Assembly: GCF_038096175.1 (NCBI RefSeq)
Contig: NZ_CP151099.1
Location: 1,924,501 to 1,988,500, forward strand
Length of the DNA stretch: 64,000 bases
Reading direction: 5' to 3'
Source of the DNA: Nostoc sp. UHCC 0302
GTDB taxonomy: Bacteria; Cyanobacteriota; Cyanobacteriia; Cyanobacteriales; Nostocaceae
The notes under the pieces: generated by a model
Database searches by the model: none
What the model was told of the DNA's origin: nothing
Seen by the model: the letters and a program-made list of their open reading frames with translations, nothing else
Made by a program: the position numbers and the translations under genes
In this document: positions 1-9,052 of the stretch, one piece after another
Position numbering within the stretch: position 1 is the stretch's first letter
How the letters are laid out: every line of letters begins with the position of its first letter

Positions 1-1
1 A

Positions 2-145
2 GGTGAAACGCAAAAAGGTAGAGAGCTAGTTTTGGCAGGAAAATCTATTTCAACAGTTAAAGCGTTGACTGGTTTAGGTTTATCGTTATTACCAGTGCAG
101 TTACGGAGTAAAGCATTTAATACATTGCGACAAGTACGTGGTTAA
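2..145 (+). CDS. C-terminal end of an unidentified protein (truncated by window start)
   Basis: An open frame enters from the left edge and ends at TAA 143-145, giving 47 C-terminal residues (reads GETQKGRELVLAGKSIS at the visible start). The composition, a basic start then a Leu/Gly-rich stretch and a basic tail ending RQVRG, resembles the tail of a short-chain dehydrogenase, but no diagnostic motif lies in this piece. The other forward frames are closed here, so this is the likely coding frame. The identity is a guess. Confidence 0.5.
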   Translation, partial: GETQKGRELVLAGKSISTVKALTGLGLSLLPVQLRSKAFNTLRQVRG

Positions 146-230
146 ACAATCTGTATGACCGCCAACTTACGCTCAAATGTTCATGCAGTAAGTATTTTAG
201 TAATCCAAAAAGATGTGTGTACACGGTAGT

Positions 231-1079
231 TCACAAGCAACCGACAACAGGTAAGCAAACTTTGGGCTTAACCTTATTAATAACTCGATTAACAGCAGGA
301 ACATTTGATGACGTAGGCTCAATTGCTACAGGAGAACCATCGGGATTTAGAAAAATAAAGCTATCTGAACCGGAGTTAAGCCCATTGCTTCTTACACCAT
401 GACGATTGGTTGCTACATAATTTCCTTCTGGACTTGCGATAATTTTAATAGTTACTTGCCCCCCATTTTTAGCTGTGATTAGTCCAGCATGAACAGCTGC
501 ACTACAAATCGAAGAACCAATGTAGTAAGTGCCGGTTCCATACACCGAACCAATACGACCATTAGGTTGGCAAACAAATTTAAAATCCTGATCTAGTCGT
601 CCGCTCAGGTCAAGAGAACTAGCGCTAGTATTCCAGTTTATTTCTCTTGAATCCAGATTTGCCACAGGAGAACCATTAGTATTTAGAAAAATGAAGCCTT
701 CCGAACCGGAGTTAAGTCCATTGCTTCTTACACCATGACGGTTGGTTGCTACATAATTTCCTTCTGGATTTGAGATAATTTTAATGGTTACTTGCCCCCC
801 ATTTTTAGCTGTGATTAGTCCAGCATGAACAGCTGCACTACAAATCGAAGAACCGATGTAGTATGTATCAGTCCCATACACCGAACTAATACGACCACTA
901 GAGGGGCAAACAAATTTAAAAGCCCGATCTATTTGTCCACTAAGTTTAAGAGAGGAAGCACTAGTATTCCAGTTTATTTGTTTTGCAGTTGGTTTTGATT
1001 GACTATGAGAAACTGTTGGCAACATCACAATCAGTAAAGTGTTAAGCATAACCAAACTAGAACGAAATACTTGCCACAT
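231..1079 (-). CDS. Exported protein with two tandem LCCL domains
   Basis: 282 residues. The N-terminus (residues 1-27) is a signal peptide with a hydrophobic core and a likely cleavage near SHS-QS. The mature protein is two near-identical units of about 105 residues (35-139 and 147-251), each starting INWNTSASSL. Each carries an LCCL-type core with the YYIGSSICSAAVHAGLIT motif, a GGQVTIKI strand and a NGLNSGS stretch, plus two cysteines (58/79 and 169/190) placed as in LCCL domains. LCCL domains are extracellular modules with possible lipid or polysaccharide binding; the role here is unknown. The start is ATG with AGAGG about 7 nt upstream. It appears monocistronic. The high identity of the units suggests a recent internal duplication. 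Confidence 0.8.
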   Translation of the reverse strand: MWQVFRSSLVMLNTLLIVMLPTVSHSQSKPTAKQINWNTSASSLKLSGQIDRAFKFVCPSSGRISSVYGTDTYYIGSSICSAAVHAGLITAKNGGQVTIKIISNPEGNYVATNRHGVRSNGLNSGSEGFIFLNTNGSPVANLDSREINWNTSASSLDLSGRLDQDFKFVCQPNGRIGSVYGTGTYYIGSSICSAAVHAGLITAKNGGQVTIKIIASPEGNYVATNRHGVRSNGLNSGSDSFIFLNPDGSPVAIEPTSSNVPAVNRVINKVKPKVCLPVVGCL

Positions 1080-1408
1080 TAGATACCTCTATTTTTTCAT
1101 TATAAGAACTCTAAGAACTAGATTCTTCCAACAATAATTACATAAGCGCAAGAAAACCGAACCAAAACTTACCAGCTTTTAGCAACTAGTAATTGTTCTG
1201 ATTTTCTCAGCCATAACGTAAATTATCTGTCTTTTTAGTCCCGCAGTAATTAGCGATCGCGTATTCTTTATTCTTTTAATGTATATATAATTTTTACAAA
1301 TCAAACAGGACTGCGATAGTTCCTAAACATCTTTTGTATAAGTCTATATTTTATATTTAGGAATGGATTTACTACTTCCATTGACCTGCACTACAATAAC
1401 TTTTGCAG
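1080..1408. other. Intergenic region without a recognisable gene
   Basis: This AT-rich spacer of about 330 bp holds a GCGATCGC (HIP1) site near 1254 and must contain the promoter of the minus-strand LCCL gene at its left end. I see no ORF of substance, no tRNA-like fold and no clear terminator. Confidence 0.5.
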
Positions 1409-2368
1409 TCAATCATAATCAGCATCAACACCGCTAATTTTTAGCACATCACTCATAGTCGCACAGTAATTTGGTTGGTCAAAACTAGCAGGATTAATCG
1501 CATTTTCATAAGTAAAATGTCGATAGTCCATGCAAAATCTACTCCAAGCATCCATCTGAATGCGGAATACAGCAATAATAAAATTAGCTAAGGTTAAAGA
1601 TAATGGAATGCGAAAGTAAATTTTTTTGCCTAAATAGGTGCAAACTTGTTGTATTGCTTGGTCTGCTGTTAACTGTGCTTGACCTAAAACTAACTGTCGT
1701 GGTTCATCTTCTTTAGGGGGATGATCAATTAAATATCGCACGACGGTGGCAATATCTCGTGCATGAATAAAGTGAAAACTACCATCTGCTTTGAAGAAGC
1801 GAATTAAATTTATATATTTGGTAACTTCTGAAATACCAGAGGAAACATGAGAATAAGGTTTATTAACATCACCGCCCAAAACTAAAGTCGGAAAAACTTT
1901 AGTAATTTTGGGTGCGATCGCTAACTCTGACATCACTTCTAAACACTTATACTTGGAACGAATATAATCTATTCCAAGTTCTCCTGCTTCCTTCAACGGT
2001 TGATTGTGGCGATTTAAAACGCTAGCAGTAGAAAAATAAATTACCTGTTCACACCTATTTGGATCTAGAAGCTTAAGTAACTCTATAGTTTTGACTACAT
2101 TAATCTCAAATGTCTCTTCACCACCCCAAGCCGTCGCTGTGAGTACTGCCGTATCAATTATTTTGAGCAAATCAGCAAAATCGCTAATTTTTTGCATATC
2201 GCCTTGCAAAACGGTGATACCTGGACGTGCTTGAGTATCAACTTGCAGTTTACTGGGGTTCCTTACCAGCAAATACAACTCGTGATTTGTTTCTTTAATT
2301 AAAGCTTCACTGAGGTAGTGGCCCACACAGCCACTTGCACCAGTCACTAAAATGCGTTTCTGGCTCAT
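1409..2368 (-). CDS. NAD(P)-dependent epimerase/dehydratase-type (extended SDR) protein
   Basis: 319 residues with an extended short-chain dehydrogenase architecture. The N-terminal Rossmann motif is TGASGCVG (residues 9-16), with a VLQGDMQ stretch near 54-60 that places the acidic residue contacting the adenine, and a YIRSK catalytic Tyr/Lys pair (Y135, K139) preceded by FSTAS. The C-terminal third carries the variable substrate domain. The substrate cannot be told; related proteins act on nucleotide sugars, isoprenoid or flavonoid-like ketones. The start is ATG, MSQKRILVTG, placing the dinucleotide fold right at the N-terminus as usual. hemE lies upstream on the same strand, with repeat-filled DNA between, so co-transcription is possible but not shown. 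Confidence 0.8.
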   Translation of the reverse strand: MSQKRILVTGASGCVGHYLSEALIKETNHELYLLVRNPSKLQVDTQARPGITVLQGDMQKISDFADLLKIIDTAVLTATAWGGEETFEINVVKTIELLKLLDPNRCEQVIYFSTASVLNRHNQPLKEAGELGIDYIRSKYKCLEVMSELAIAPKITKVFPTLVLGGDVNKPYSHVSSGISEVTKYINLIRFFKADGSFHFIHARDIATVVRYLIDHPPKEDEPRQLVLGQAQLTADQAIQQVCTYLGKKIYFRIPLSLTLANFIIAVFRIQMDAWSRFCMDYRHFTYENAINPASFDQPNYCATMSDVLKISGVDADYD

Positions 2369-2384
2369 ATAAAATTTTTATTGT

Positions 2385-2460
2385 TAGAGTCAATAGTCAT
2401 TTGCTAATAGTCAGCAGTTAATAACAACTAACCAATGACAAATGACTATTGACAAATGAC
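2385..2460. repeat. Short tandemly repeated heptanucleotide-type repeats (AATGACA/TCATTTG)
   Basis: The spacer between the SDR and hemE is made of variants of AATGACAAATGAC and its complement, running to the hemE stop codon. Such STRR tracts are common between genes in heterocystous cyanobacteria. The same family recurs at 17108-17158 and 23997-24040. Confidence 0.75.
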
Positions 2461-3512
2461 TAAACAAGTGCATTGAGTTGTTTTGCCGTTTCAAAGAAGA
2501 AAGCGACATTCTCTTCTGGAGTTTCTGGTAGTACACCATGACCTAGATTGAGAATGTGACCCCAATTTCCAGCTTTGCGAACGGTATCAAGAATACGATC
2601 GCGGATAAACTGTTTGGAACCAAATAACACTCCAGGGTCGAGATTACCCTGTACTTTCACTTGTTTGCCTAATCTTGCTCGTGCGTCTGCCATGTCTACT
2701 GCCCAATCTACACTGACAATATCAGCACCGGATTTTGCCATTCTTTCTAACACACCTGCACTCCCGCTAACTAGCAGAATTAAAGGTGTATCAGGATGGG
2801 TTTGCTTGACTTGCTGGAAGACTCTTTGCTGATAAGGTAGCGCAAAGGTATCGTAATCTTGAGGACTTAATTGTCCAGCCCAAGAATCGAACATTTGCAC
2901 AACTTGAGCGCCGCTGTCAATTTGATAGCGGGCATAAACAGCGATCGCGTCTGCGAATTTAGCTAACAACTGATGCAGTATTGCGGGGTCTGAGAATGCC
3001 ATGTTTTTGATGATGGAGTAGGTTTTGGAACCTTTCCCCTCTACTGCATAAGCTGCTAATGTCCACGGCGCACCCACAAAACCCAACACGGTTGATTTAT
3101 TGCCCACTTCTGAGCGCAAAGCCTGCAATATTGTCTTAATGAATGGTAGAGCTGCTTCTGGTTCTAAGGGGCGCAGACTATCAACTTGTGCTTGAGTGCG
3201 AATCGGCGAGGAAATAATTGGGCCTTTACCTTCGGCAATGTCCATATCAATGCCTAAACCAGGCAATGGGGTTACAATGTCGGAAAATAAAATCACTCCG
3301 TCTGGTTGAAAGGCTTTCCAAGGTTGGAGGGACACTTCAATTGCGACTTCAGGAATTTCTGAGCGATCGCGAAACGAAGGGTACTTCTCCCTTAAGTCTC
3401 GATATGCTTTCATATATCGTCCCGCTTGTCGCATCATCCATACGGGGGGACGATCTACTACTTCACCGCGAGCAGCCCGGAGGAGATGAGGAGCCGTTAA
3501 CGAAACACCCAT
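2460..3512 (-). CDS. hemE: Uroporphyrinogen decarboxylase
   Basis: 350 residues, the normal length for HemE, which decarboxylates the four acetate side chains of uroporphyrinogen III to give coproporphyrinogen III in haem and chlorophyll synthesis (cytosolic). The signature [12 protein letters not shown] (residues 23-34) supplies the conserved arginines that bind the substrate carboxylates. The ILFSDI stretch near 75, the GAPWTLA motif near 149 and the C-terminal [13 protein letters not shown] motif are all present. The start ATG gives [17 protein letters not shown], as in other cyanobacterial HemE. No neighbour in the window is a tetrapyrrole gene. Confidence 0.97.
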   Translation of the reverse strand: MGVSLTAPHLLRAARGEVVDRPPVWMMRQAGRYMKAYRDLREKYPSFRDRSEIPEVAIEVSLQPWKAFQPDGVILFSDIVTPLPGLGIDMDIAEGKGPIISSPIRTQAQVDSLRPLEPEAALPFIKTILQALRSEVGNKSTVLGFVGAPWTLAAYAVEGKGSKTYSIIKNMAFSDPAILHQLLAKFADAIAVYARYQIDSGAQVVQMFDSWAGQLSPQDYDTFALPYQQRVFQQVKQTHPDTPLILLVSGSAGVLERMAKSGADIVSVDWAVDMADARARLGKQVKVQGNLDPGVLFGSKQFIRDRILDTVRKAGNWGHILNLGHGVLPETPEENVAFFFETAKQLNALV

Positions 3513-3628
3513 TTAACACTTCATCCTAAGTCACTTTTTTATGCCACTGTTTAGCTTATCATTCTGAGATTACGCTTTTTCAGCAGGTTCGTGTCAAAAG
3601 CCCTAATTGCATCTTTACTTAACTTTAT

Positions 3629-4372
3629 ATGCAAAGCGACTCTAACAGTCCCTATCATATTGCATCTACTAATAACGATTCCAATTCTGGAAAGTTTTTG
3701 ATCCCCCGCTCCCAGCGCCGGAGATTCTTTATCCAGTTTACCTTAATGACCGTCTTGGGATGGATTGTGGGTGGCATTGCCAGCATAGCTATAGAAAAAA
3801 TTATTTTGGAAAGCTTGGCAGTTACTGCCGCTCAACAGTCAGCAATATTCGTCACTTTGGTAAGATTTCTCAGCAATATTATTTTTGCAGTGGTTTTTGC
3901 CGCCGATCAAGCACTAGTACTTTACCGATATTTACCCGGTTGGCTGTGGATACTTGCAACTAGCTTAGGTTGGCTGATTGCCAACACCGTTTCTACAGCT
4001 TGGATTGGCTATATTTCATCTGTTGCCTTATCGTTAAATCAAACTTTATCTCCTGAAGCAGCAATTATTTTTGGATTTCTGTCAACTATTGCTTATATTT
4101 TTTCGGGAATTTGGCTAGGTATTTGTCAATGGCTAGTGTTGAGACGATACACAGCAGATGTTTGGTGGTGGAATTTTCTCCCCTCGATTTCTTTTTTCTT
4201 TATCAGTGTCTTAATTGGATTACTTTCTCTTGTGCAAGATTTGATTCCAGAGGCAAATCGTACTTGGATTGGACAAGGATTTGCGGCAGTGATGCTGGGA
4301 ATTATACCAGCAATTGGCTTGTGTACCTTACAGAAGGCAGGGAGGCAGAGGGCAGGAAATAATACGAATTAA
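3629..4372 (+). CDS. Conserved cyanobacterial multi-spanning membrane protein
   Basis: 247 residues, function not recognised. About six hydrophobic segments are visible, near residues 32-55, 70-95, 102-126, 144-170, 177-202 and 213-235, so it is an integral membrane protein. The N-terminus is short, polar and Ser/Asn-rich and reaches a basic stretch (RSQRRRFF) just before the first helix, which favours a cytoplasmic N-terminus. The last dozen residues (about QKAGRQRAGNNTN) are encoded by a GGCAGGGAGGCAG repeat tract, so the true ancestral C-terminus was probably altered by repeat growth. It starts at ATG 3629 and is divergent from hemE. Confidence 0.7.
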   Translation: MQSDSNSPYHIASTNNDSNSGKFLIPRSQRRRFFIQFTLMTVLGWIVGGIASIAIEKIILESLAVTAAQQSAIFVTLVRFLSNIIFAVVFAADQALVLYRYLPGWLWILATSLGWLIANTVSTAWIGYISSVALSLNQTLSPEAAIIFGFLSTIAYIFSGIWLGICQWLVLRRYTADVWWWNFLPSISFFFISVLIGLLSLVQDLIPEANRTWIGQGFAAVMLGIIPAIGLCTLQKAGRQRAGNNTN

Positions 4373-4462
4373 AAATACTGTTAAGCTATTCGTCACTGAA
4401 TAAATAGCTATTTTGCAATTTTAATCTAAAATTTAAAATTTTAAATAGAAAAGAGGTGAAGA

Positions 4463-5062
4463 TTGTCAGTTAATCAGGAAGAAGAATATACTAACAGTTC
4501 CCGTTTTTCCTATTATGTAAATGATAAATTTTATACTGAATTAGTTGAGGAAATTAAGAGATGGGAAGATGAACAGGAATTAGTTAACCAATCAATTAGG
4601 CTAGAGTGCGAGGCGTTGCTGTTTCGTGAAGCGCGGTTGTTAGATGAGGCAAAATTTGATGCTTGGTTGGAGTTGTTTACCAGCAATTGCCTTTATTGGA
4701 TTCCTAGCATTTCAGGTGGTGGAGATCCAAGACGGGAAGTATCGATCGCTTTCGATGACAAGAGACGCTTAGAAGATAGGGTATTTTGGTTGCAGTGTGG
4801 TTTTGCTTACGCGCAAACACCGCGATCGCGTACTAGCCGGATGATTAGCAACATAGAACTATTTCCTTGTGCAAAGGAAGGAGAAATCAAAATTCGTTCT
4901 AACTTTGTCATCCACGAATTTCGCCTCGGTCAGATGAAAACTTTTGCTGGGTCGTATCGGCACAAGTTGCACCAGCAGGATGGCAAATGGAAAATAGCTC
5001 TCAAACAAGTTAATTTGATTGACTCAGATCAGGGACATGAAAACTTGACTTTTTTACTTTAA
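4463..5062 (+). CDS. Aromatic-ring-hydroxylating dioxygenase, small (beta) subunit
   Basis: 199 residues, typical for the beta subunit of Rieske non-haem iron dioxygenases (cone-shaped NTF2/SnoaL-like fold with a structural role in the alpha3beta3 hexamer). Visible family features are the LLFREARLLDEAKFDAWLEL helix region (residues about 50-70), LYWIPSI, and the paired FVIHEFR / FAGSYRHKL strands near the C-terminus. The start is TTG 4463, supported by AAGAGGTGA at 4451-4459 directly before it; no ATG fits. The alpha subunit follows 320 bp downstream. The order beta then alpha is the reverse of most bacterial dioxygenase operons. No reductase or dedicated ferredoxin gene is nearby. Confidence 0.88.
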   Translation: MSVNQEEEYTNSSRFSYYVNDKFYTELVEEIKRWEDEQELVNQSIRLECEALLFREARLLDEAKFDAWLELFTSNCLYWIPSISGGGDPRREVSIAFDDKRRLEDRVFWLQCGFAYAQTPRSRTSRMISNIELFPCAKEGEIKIRSNFVIHEFRLGQMKTFAGSYRHKLHQQDGKWKIALKQVNLIDSDQGHENLTFLL

Positions 5063-5382
5063 AGGGAGATGAGGGGATAAAAGAGTGGGGGACAAGGAGG
5101 ACGAGTGAGAGATATATTTTGGAATGCAACAATCAGTGTTTGATACTCCGTTCATCTATCTCAAAGCTTCATTCATCTCTCTCAGAGCTTCGTTCATCTC
5201 TCTCAAAGCTTCGTTAACGAGTCTTTGATACTCGTGAACAAGTATAAAAACTCCCCCTTGTCCCCCTGCTCCCCTGCTTCCCCTGCTCCCCTGCTCCCCC
5301 TGCTCCCCCTGCTCCCCTGCCTCCTACCTCCTGCCTCCTGATTCTTGATTACTTCTTCATCAACATTAGTCTTGTAACTTTT
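5063..5382. repeat. Repeat-filled spacer: 21-bp minisatellite and C-rich tract
   Basis: There is no gene here. Positions 5149-5217 hold about three copies of a 21-bp unit (GTTCATCTCTCTCAAAGCTTC and variants). Positions about 5251-5337 hold a run of CCCCTGCTC variants, the same C-rich family found inside or beside genes at 11790, 30941, 36970 and 44260. The tract separates the two subunit genes of one enzyme, so the alpha gene may need its own promoter or read through this repeat. Confidence 0.75.
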
Positions 5383-6705
5383 ATGGAAGGATATGACTGG
5401 GATTATTTAGTTCAACCAGAGCGAGTGCATCGGTCAGTTTATACCGATGCTAGAATTTTCCAAGAAGAAATGATACGGATTTTTGGGGGAACTTGGGTTT
5501 ATCTTGCCCATGAAAGTGAAATTCCCAACCTTAACGATTTTAAGATATCTCAACTTGGGCATCGTCCAATTATTATCCTCCGCGATCATCAAGGAAAAAT
5601 TCGCGCCTTGTTCAATCGTTGTAGTCATAGAGGCGCGACAGTCTGTCGTTCAACTCGTGGTGGTGCAAAAACTTTCACTTGCCCATATCATGGCTGGACT
5701 TATAGCAACACAGGTAAATTAACAGGCGTTCCTTGGGCAAAGGGGTATGCTGATGACTTTAATCGCTCTGAATTTAACCTTGGGCAAATTCCTTTGGTAG
5801 AAAGCTATCGGGGTTTTATCTTTGGTACTTTGAACCCGGAAGCAGCAGACTTAAAGACATATTTGGGAAGAGCGAAAGATTTGTTAGATCAGTGGATTGA
5901 TCGGTTTCCCAACGCCGAAATCACTGTGAAAAGCAGCGCTCATAAAATGATTTATCAAGGTAACTGGAAGTTTACCTACGACAATGCTGCTGACGGTTAT
6001 CATGTTGCCTTCTCACACCGTTCTTTACTGGCTGTAGCAAATCGGTTAGATGAAGAAAAAGATATGCAATATTTTGCTCAAAGTCCCGATGAAAGCCCGA
6101 TGTACGTACAATATCTTGGCAATGGACATATGTTCATCGATCAGCGCCCCAGTTACGAGAACCGTGATGGCGCTTTCTGGGAGCAACAGCGGCCTCAGCC
6201 AGGACGGGAAGTTTATGAAGCAAAGCTTAAAGAAAAGTGGGGTAATAAAGCAAATTATTGGTTAGATTTATCCGTTGGTTCGCAAATGAATTTGACTATC
6301 TTCCCCAATCTGATAATTTTTGGCAATCAAATTGAGGTGATTGAACCACTAGCTGTAGATCGTACTCAACTCACCATTTATGCCACCACTATTACCGGAG
6401 TACCAGATGAAGTCAATGTGCTGCGAATGCGAACTCAGGAAGACTTTCCGAGTTTTGGTAGCCCTGATGATTTGATGAACTTTGCCGAATGTCATCGGGG
6501 GCTGAGTATTCCAGAAATAGAGTGGGTAGCCATGAATCGGGGTTTTGGCATGAGCGATCGCCATCATGTAGATGATAATGGTGTAGTGACTGGCCCTGTA
6601 ACTGATGAATTGGCAATTCGTGGCTATCATCAAGAATGGAAACGCTTGATGAGTGCCGATTTAAAACTAACGGTACGGCCACAAAAGAAGGGTGTAGAGG
6701 AATAA
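5383..6705 (+). CDS. Aromatic-ring-hydroxylating dioxygenase, Rieske large (alpha) subunit
   Basis: 440 residues. The Rieske 2Fe-2S ligands are visible as C80-x-H82 and C100-x2-H103 (CSHRG and CPYHGW). The mononuclear iron site reads D204-x2-H207-x4-H212, where the Asp bridges electron transfer between neighbouring subunits. The segment WVYLAHESEIPN (about 38-49) matches the benzoate/anthranilate/aniline dioxygenase branch rather than biphenyl or naphthalene types. The expected reaction is O2-dependent cis-dihydroxylation of an arene or arylamine. It starts at ATG 5383 with no strong ribosome site. The small subunit lies upstream and a glutamine-synthetase-like ligase 85 bp downstream on the same strand, suggesting one pathway. 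The substrate is unknown. Confidence 0.9.
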   Translation: MEGYDWDYLVQPERVHRSVYTDARIFQEEMIRIFGGTWVYLAHESEIPNLNDFKISQLGHRPIIILRDHQGKIRALFNRCSHRGATVCRSTRGGAKTFTCPYHGWTYSNTGKLTGVPWAKGYADDFNRSEFNLGQIPLVESYRGFIFGTLNPEAADLKTYLGRAKDLLDQWIDRFPNAEITVKSSAHKMIYQGNWKFTYDNAADGYHVAFSHRSLLAVANRLDEEKDMQYFAQSPDESPMYVQYLGNGHMFIDQRPSYENRDGAFWEQQRPQPGREVYEAKLKEKWGNKANYWLDLSVGSQMNLTIFPNLIIFGNQIEVIEPLAVDRTQLTIYATTITGVPDEVNVLRMRTQEDFPSFGSPDDLMNFAECHRGLSIPEIEWVAMNRGFGMSDRHHVDDNGVVTGPVTDELAIRGYHQEWKRLMSADLKLTVRPQKKGVEE

Positions 6706-6790
6706 TATATATCTGATTTTGAGTCCTGCATTTTGTAGCTGTATCTACTTTGGAGGAGCTTTAAACAATTGAATATGATTAACCATCAAC

Positions 6791-8281
6791 ATGAAAAAAC
6801 CTGGTTTTATTGAGCGTCATCACCTGTGGACAGCAGCCCAAACAGAACTATCTGAGCAGATTAAGACTATTGTCAAAGAACAAAATTTATTATTAATTCG
6901 CACTGCTTGGGAAGACCAACATGGCATAGTTCGGAGTAAGTCGCTGCTACCTCAAGCATTTTTGAGCGCTTTAGAAAACGGGATGCAAATTAGTACAGGT
7001 ACATACTTGTTTGATAGTGGGGGTGCGCTGGTATTTAATCCTTTTGTTGCTGGTGGTAGCTTAGAGATGCCAGAAATGACGGGTGCGCCAAATCTTCTAG
7101 CTGTTCCTGACCCCCATACTTTCCGAATTCTGCCTTGGGCGAAACGGACTGGCTTTATCCTTTGCGATCAGTATTTTCAAAATGGTCAGGCGATGCCTTT
7201 TTCTAGTCGAGGCATTTTGCGGCGATCGCTGGCAGAATTACACCAAAGAGGATTAGAGCATATTGTCGGCTTAGAAGTTGAATGGTATCTGGCAAAATTG
7301 GAAGATCCGATGTTAGCGATCGCTCATGTTGGCTTTCCGGGAAACCCTGGTGAACCCCCAAAAGTCAGCGCCGTTGAGCATAGCTTCCAATACCTTTTGG
7401 AATCCCACAATCCAGCGATTCATGACCTGCTGGGAATTCTAGCAGAGAATTTAGTAGAAATGGCATTGCCTTTAAGGAGTGTGGAAAACGAAGGGGGAAT
7501 CGGTCAATTTGAATTTACCTTTGAACCGATTCCGGCATTACAAGCCGCGGATACAATGATGATGTTTCGCATGGCAACTAAGCAAATCTGCCGTCAGCAA
7601 GGTTATTTAGCATCTTTTATGTGTCGTCCAGGATTGAAAGGCAGTTCTTCTAATGGCTGGCACTTACACCAATCGCTTGTAGACGTAGCTACAGACGAAA
7701 ATGCTTTCATGTCTGCGGACTCAACAACACTAATGTCAGATTTAGGCAAACACTTTGTTGCTGGTATTCTCAAACACGCCAATGCTGCTTCTGTTTTCAC
7801 AACCCCGACAATTAACGGTTACAAACGCTTTAGACCAAATTCCCTAGCCCCAGACCGTGCTGGGTGGGGTCTAGAAAACCGCGGGGCAATGATTCGAGTT
7901 CAAGGGGGTTTTGGTGATCCCAGTACTCATATTGAAAACCGAGTTGGAGAACCAGCAGCCAATCCCTATCTCTACATGGCATCACAATTAATTTCTGGGT
8001 TAGATGGAGTAGATTGCAGACTTGACCCTGGTTCGCCGACAGAAGAACCATATACTACTGAAAATCCCACCTTACCCAAAAGTTTAATCGAGGCGATCGC
8101 ACATCTCAAACAAAGCGAACTTTTCCCTGAAAAAATGGGGCAGCAGTTCATTAACTACATTATTAAAATCAAAGAGAGCGAAATTAACCGCTTTTTGGCT
8201 GCTGTCGCTGATCAAGCCCCAGAAGATTATTTAAAACAGGTTACAGACTGGGAGCAAAGAGAATATTTTGAGTTGTTTTAA
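6791..8281 (+). CDS. Glutamine-synthetase-like ligase, candidate gamma-glutamyl-amine synthetase
   Basis: 496 residues. The glutamine synthetase catalytic fold is recognisable: an N-terminal beta-grasp region, then ENEGGIGQFEFTFEP (glutamate-binding Glu residues, about 237-251), the nucleotide-loop equivalent RPGLKGSSSNGWHLHQSL (about 279-296), and the C-terminal ENRVGEPAANPYLYMASQ. The GSG of true GlnA is replaced by SSSNG and the adenylylation loop of GS-I is not evident, so an alternative amine is likelier than ammonia. In aniline-degrading proteobacteria a GS-like enzyme (TdnQ) makes gamma-glutamylanilide for a Rieske dioxygenase. The position directly after such a dioxygenase suggests a similar role. 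GGAGGAG at about 6752 precedes the chosen ATG. Confidence 0.8.
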   Translation: MKKPGFIERHHLWTAAQTELSEQIKTIVKEQNLLLIRTAWEDQHGIVRSKSLLPQAFLSALENGMQISTGTYLFDSGGALVFNPFVAGGSLEMPEMTGAPNLLAVPDPHTFRILPWAKRTGFILCDQYFQNGQAMPFSSRGILRRSLAELHQRGLEHIVGLEVEWYLAKLEDPMLAIAHVGFPGNPGEPPKVSAVEHSFQYLLESHNPAIHDLLGILAENLVEMALPLRSVENEGGIGQFEFTFEPIPALQAADTMMMFRMATKQICRQQGYLASFMCRPGLKGSSSNGWHLHQSLVDVATDENAFMSADSTTLMSDLGKHFVAGILKHANAASVFTTPTINGYKRFRPNSLAPDRAGWGLENRGAMIRVQGGFGDPSTHIENRVGEPAANPYLYMASQLISGLDGVDCRLDPGSPTEEPYTTENPTLPKSLIEAIAHLKQSELFPEKMGQQFINYIIKIKESEINRFLAAVADQAPEDYLKQVTDWEQREYFELF

Positions 8282-8290
8282 GAGAAGTTA

Positions 8291-8391
8291 AACAGTTGAC
8301 AGTTGATAAAAATAATTACTGATTACTAATTAATAGCTCTTGAATCCTATTGACTGCTCACTGTCCACTGTCCACTATCAACTGTCAACTA
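8291..8391. repeat. Inverted repeat between convergent genes (ACAGTTGACAGTTGATA arms)
   Basis: The left arm near 8291-8307 and the right arm near 8374-8390 (TATCAACTGTCAACT) are complementary, with other CTGTCCACTGTCCA repeats between. The element lies between the convergent ligase and purN genes and the right arm encodes the last residues of PurN. It could act as a bidirectional terminator, but no T-run is visible. Confidence 0.5.
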
Positions 8392-9040
8392 TCAATTGAT
8401 AAGCTGCTAAAGCGATCGCCTGTGGTAATATCCGATGTTCCTGAACTTGAATTCTGGCGTGAAGCGTTTCTGGTGTATCATTTGGCAATACTGGCACTGC
8501 TGCTTGCATTAATATTGGGCCACTGTCCACTTCTAAACAGGCTATATGCGCGGTACAGCCAGTAATTTTTACCCCAGATGCCAAAGCTTGTTCTACAGCA
8601 TGAACTCCCTTAAAGCTGGGTAGCAAACTCGGATGTATATTTATAATTTTGTTAGGAAAAGCATCAATTAATACTTCTGTCACCAATCGCATCCAGCCTG
8701 CCATAATCACCAATTCGACATTATATTTATGTAATGTCTGCACAATTTGTTCATCAAATTTTTCTCGGATTTTGTAGTTGCGGTGATTTAATAACACAGC
8801 TTCTACGCCTCTGTTTGCTGCCCTGACTGCTGCTTTAGCAGAAGGGTTATTATAAATCAAAACTTGAATTTCGGCATTTAGCTTTCCGTCTTGAATAGCT
8901 TGGGCAACTACCTCAAAATTGCTACCATTTCCAGAAGCCATAATTCCCAATTTCAAGGGAGGATTTTGTGTAAAGTGGTTGCTAGAGATGTTAGGAGAAA
9001 TCAGGCTAGCAGCAGGATCTATTGTGGAATTTTTACTCAT
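8378..9040 (-). CDS. purN: Phosphoribosylglycinamide formyltransferase
   Basis: 220 residues. PurN transfers a formyl group from 10-formyl-tetrahydrofolate to GAR in de novo purine synthesis (cytosolic). The phosphate-binding loop MASGNGSNF is at 34-42, and the catalytic triad is seen as N134 and H136 in INIHPSLLPSF and D172 in VDSGPIL. About 28 residues precede the core, an N-terminal extension rich in Ser and Asn; the in-frame ATG near residue 34 would remove part of the first strand, so the longer start is kept. The final residues come from an inverted repeat spanning the stop codon, so the C-terminal tail is recent. The pilin-like gene ends 12 bp upstream on the same strand side. Confidence 0.93.
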   Translation of the reverse strand: MSKNSTIDPAASLISPNISSNHFTQNPPLKLGIMASGNGSNFEVVAQAIQDGKLNAEIQVLIYNNPSAKAAVRAANRGVEAVLLNHRNYKIREKFDEQIVQTLHKYNVELVIMAGWMRLVTEVLIDAFPNKIINIHPSLLPSFKGVHAVEQALASGVKITGCTAHIACLEVDSGPILMQAAVPVLPNDTPETLHARIQVQEHRILPQAIALAAYQLIVDS

Positions 9041-9052
9041 AGAGTATCAATA

